Below are positions 5,986-7,854 of a stretch of DNA of 7,854 nucleotides, in pieces (the stretch's first letter is position 1; the number at the start of each line of letters is the position of its first letter). The notes under the pieces are model-generated. The model was not told where the DNA came from and did not search any database. It saw nothing but the letters and a program-made list of their open reading frames with translations. Origin of the DNA: Candidatus Pullichristensenella stercoripullorum (lineage in GTDB: Bacteria; Bacillota; Clostridia; Christensenellales; Aristaeellaceae); contig DVGE01000081.1 in NCBI GenBank assembly GCA_018712885.1, positions 1 through 7,854 on the forward strand, given 5' to 3'. The position numbers were made by a program, and so were the translations under genes.

Positions 5986-7066
5986 GCGTTTCTTCCTCCT
6001 TCATCGGCAGCGTGAAGCGGAAACAGGCTCCGCCGCCTTCGCGGTTGCGGGCCGAGAGCGCGCCGCCATGCGCCATGACGATGGTGCGGCACACGCTCAG
6101 GCCGATGCCCATGTTGTTGCGCGAATGGGCGCTGTCGCCGGGGCGGGCGGCGGATGGGTCGAAGAGCGTCTTCAGCCGCGCCTCGGGGATGCCCGCGCCG
6201 TCGTCGCAGACCTCGAAGGCGGCCATGTCCCCCTCCACGCGCAGCGTGACGCGCACGTTCTTCGCGCCCTCGGCGTGGAAGGCGGCGTTTTCCAGCAGGT
6301 TGGAAAGCACCTGACGGATGAGTATGGCGTCCATGGGCACCATCACCAGTTCGTCCGGCAGGGAGATGGAGGCGGCGGGCGCGTCGAAGCGGGCGCGGTA
6401 CTTGCGCACGGCTTCGGAGATGACCTCCTCGGCGGCCTCGGGCGTCTTGCGCACGTCCGCGGCCCCGCCCACGCGGGTGATGGACAAGAGGTTCTCCACC
6501 ATGCGGATCAGCCACTGGGCGTCGTCGGAGATCTCGGCGAGCATGGCGCGGCGGCGCTCCGGGGGGATGTCCTCGCCCTCGTCGGACAAAAGCGACGCGG
6601 CGGTAGAGATGGAGGTCAGCGGCGTGCGCAGATCGTGCGACACGGCGCGCAGAAGGTTCGCGCGCATCTCCTCCAGCCGGGCGCGGTAGTTGCGCGCCTC
6701 CTGCCGTTTGAGCTGCGTGGTCATGGCGCTGATGAGCAGCGCCGTGGCCAGCAGTACAAGGAAGGTAAGCGGGTACCCGGCGAGGGTGAAGTTGAAGGAC
6801 ATCAGGGGCACGGTGAAAGCGAAGTTGATGGCGAACACGCTCAATACCGCCGCGGCCACCCCGTAAAAATACCCGTGCGTCATGCGGCTGACGAGCGCCA
6901 CGGCAAAGAGAAAGAGCATGGGCGCGTAGCTGTCGCCATCGGGGTCGAAATGGTGGCACAGGGCGCTCAAAAGCGCCGCCGCAGCCAATGTCAGGAGCGT
7001 CAAAAGCGTGTCCCGCCAGGAAAACTGGATGATCCCTTTGCCCAGGAGCCTCTTTTCCCGCCGCAA
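5978..7066 (-). CDS. KdpD-like sensor histidine kinase, short form
   Basis: With a TTG start the product is 362 aa. Residues about 19-115 hold four closely spaced hydrophobic helices of the DUF4118/KdpD membrane module, including APMLFLFAVALVSRMTHGYFYG and FAINFAFTVP. Then come the HisKA dimerisation domain with H144 in SHDLRTPLTS and the HATPase domain: N-box N256-N260 (NLLENA), G1 DDGAGI (288-293) and G2 MGIGLS (319-324). The roughly 400-residue N-terminal KdpD sensor and USP-like domains of E. coli KdpD are absent, and there is no GAF segment, so signal detection must rely on the membrane module. I chose TTG 7066 because AAGGAGG lies 8 nt upstream and an extended -10 promoter is just before it. 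The longer frame from 7240 would run through the promoter and into the upstream gene. It phosphorylates the overlapping response regulator. Confidence 0.9.
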
Positions 7067-7074
7067 GCGCGTCG

Positions 7075-7103
7075 CCTCCTTGTGTTTCGCCCCTATTATA
7101 GCA
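7075..7103 (-). promoter_or_regulatory. Extended -10 promoter and ribosome-binding site of the kinase/regulator operon
   Basis: The minus strand reads TGCTATAAT (7095-7103), a perfect extended -10. No good -35 is seen (ACACAT at 17-bp spacing; TTCACA only at 20). Transcription should begin near 7088, leaving a leader of about 20 nt with AAGGAGG at 7075-7081. This decides the TTG start at 7066. Confidence 0.75.
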
Positions 7104-7162
7104 CAATCGGCGCGCGAATGTGTGAAAAAACGATGAAATGCGCCAAATGGCGGCAACGGAAA

Positions 7163-7187
7163 GCCCCGCCTCTTGCGAAGCGGGGGC
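7163..7187 (-). terminator. Probable terminator of the Pro/Thr-rich protein gene
   Basis: Reading the minus strand, GCCCCCGCTTC pairs with GAGGCGGGGC with one bulged C and closes on a GCAA tetraloop (7173-7176). It is followed by TTTCCGTT, a short T-tract. It lies about 20 nt past the stop at 7207 and before the kinase promoter, so the two units are probably transcribed separately. Confidence 0.6.
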
Positions 7188-7206
7188 GGAAACATATGTC
7201 TTGTCT

Positions 7207-7854
7207 TTATACGGCGATCTCCAGGCGGGTGAAAATCCACTCGTCCCCTTCCAGGCGGAAGCCATAGCGTTCAACGCGCACGGTTTCGCCCACGCGCACT
7301 TCCAGTTCGAGCACGAAGAACGTGTATTCCACGCCGTCCAGCTCGATCACTTCCTGCGGGAAGGAGGAAAGCAGCGTTTCCTCAAAGGCGGCGCGCTCTT
7401 CCTGCGTCATCGCCGCCACGCGCCCCTGGATCTGCGCCTTCAGCGCCTGCGCCGGCTCCGAGAGGGCTTCGCCGCTGGTCGAAAGCGTTGCGTCCACCTG
7501 TTCCTCAAAGCCGATGACGGAAAGGAAGGTGAAGAGCTGTTCCTTCACCGGCAGCGCGTCCAGCGCTTCCTTTTCCTCGGCGGTGACCACGCGCTCGACG
7601 TTGACGATCTGCACGGTGGCCGTCTCATCCTCAGCGGCGATGGCGTCCACCACGGTGGTCAGGGCCTCGACCATGGGCACGTCGTCCTCCGCCTTCACGC
7701 CGTGTACTTCTTCGCTGGCGGGCACCTCGGTGAACACCGGCGCGGGAGTCGGCGCGGGGGTGGCCGTGGGCGCGGGCGTGGCCGTGGGCGCGACGGGTTC
7801 GGCGGTCGGCGCGGGGGTGGCTGTGGGCGCGACGGGCTCGGCGGTCGGCGCGAG
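7207..7854 (-). CDS. Pro/Thr/Ala-rich linker protein, C-terminal 215 residues (5' end outside window)
   Basis: The frame is open to the window edge, so the N-terminus, and any signal peptide or lipobox, is unseen. The first 39 visible residues are a linker of 13-aa units (APTAEPVAPTATP twice, then shorter APTATP/APTP units), typical of surface-exposed stalks. About 175 residues follow with no motif I recognise: an acidic stretch, a helical segment (EEKEALDALPVKEQLFTFL), another (MTQEERAAFEETLLSSFPQE), then alternating strands ending in a VRVERYGFRLEGDEWIFTRLEIAV-type finish (the last strand pair resembles those of small lipoprotein domains such as DUF4878- or SnoaL-like folds, a weak guess). 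An internal GTG at 7735-7737 is not a likely start because the linker continues through it. The TAA stop lies at 7207-7209. It is probably a cell-surface or lipoprotein component. Confidence 0.75.
   Translation of the reverse strand, partial: LAPTAEPVAPTATPAPTAEPVAPTATPAPTATPAPTPAPVFTEVPASEEVHGVKAEDDVPMVEALTTVVDAIAAEDETATVQIVNVERVVTAEEKEALDALPVKEQLFTFLSVIGFEEQVDATLSTSGEALSEPAQALKAQIQGRVAAMTQEERAAFEETLLSSFPQEVIELDGVEYTFFVLELEVRVGETVRVERYGFRLEGDEWIFTRLEIAV
7742..7854 (-). repeat. 39-nt tandem repeat encoding the Pro/Thr linker
   Basis: On the + strand the unit runs from GGCGCGGG through the GTGGGCGCGACGGG segment to TCGGCGGTC. It occurs twice nearly identically, with shorter related pieces toward 7742, and continues past the window edge. 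It encodes 13-aa units and is likely to vary in copy number. Confidence 0.7.

Noticed and set aside
7067..7240. Longer N-terminus for the histidine kinase starting at 7240
   Set aside because: It would overlap the end of the upstream gene and run through that gene's terminator and the TGCTATAAT promoter. The extra residues are basic and low-complexity, and TTG 7066 has an ideal AAGGAGG site.

Overview
The window is GC-rich, with AAGGAGG-type ribosome-binding sites, sigma-A-like -10 boxes (TATAAT, TATACT, TACAAT), intrinsic terminators and a TTG start. It carries a KdpDE-like two-component pair with a short kinase, plus small membrane and secreted proteins of a kind common in Clostridia. This points to a high-GC Clostridia/Firmicutes genome, perhaps a gut lineage. 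That placement is inference: no rRNA or other marker gene is present.

Layout, left to right. Positions 27-350 hold a structured intergenic repeat (copy 1) that ends at the stop codon of a minus-strand gene for a membrane-anchored coiled-coil protein (348-2123). An intergenic region with a perfect 17-bp palindrome separates it from a divergent plus-strand gene for a four-helix membrane protein (2535-2912), which has its own terminator. A gene-poor convergent stretch follows (about 2968-3601) with two tandem 50-nt hairpin units and copy 2 of the structured repeat (3300-3604). Copy 2 again ends at the stop codon of a minus-strand gene, here a J-domain/TPR-like protein (3602-4075). Divergent from that gene is a plus-strand two-helix membrane protein with a His/Cys cluster in its extracytoplasmic tail (4362-4871). 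After a further intergenic region come a KdpE-like response regulator (5290-5985) and a short KdpD-like histidine kinase (5978-7066) on the minus strand. The two genes overlap by 8 nt and have their own promoter. At the right edge is the 3' part of a minus-strand gene for a Pro/Thr/Ala-rich protein (7207-7854).

The genes do not form one pathway. The kinase and regulator are a clear functional pair, probably sensing an envelope or cation-related signal, but no kdpFABC genes lie in the window. The other genes appear to be single transcription units, each with its own promoter and/or terminator.

The most interesting signal is not protein-coding. The roughly 300-nt element is present twice. Its paired stems differ between copies yet stay perfectly complementary, while the loops are conserved: CTGCTCGT (ACGAGCAG on the other strand) in two hairpins, CCAG in a third, and a CACTG centre in a fourth. 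This covariation is what selection on RNA (or folded single-stranded DNA) structure would produce.
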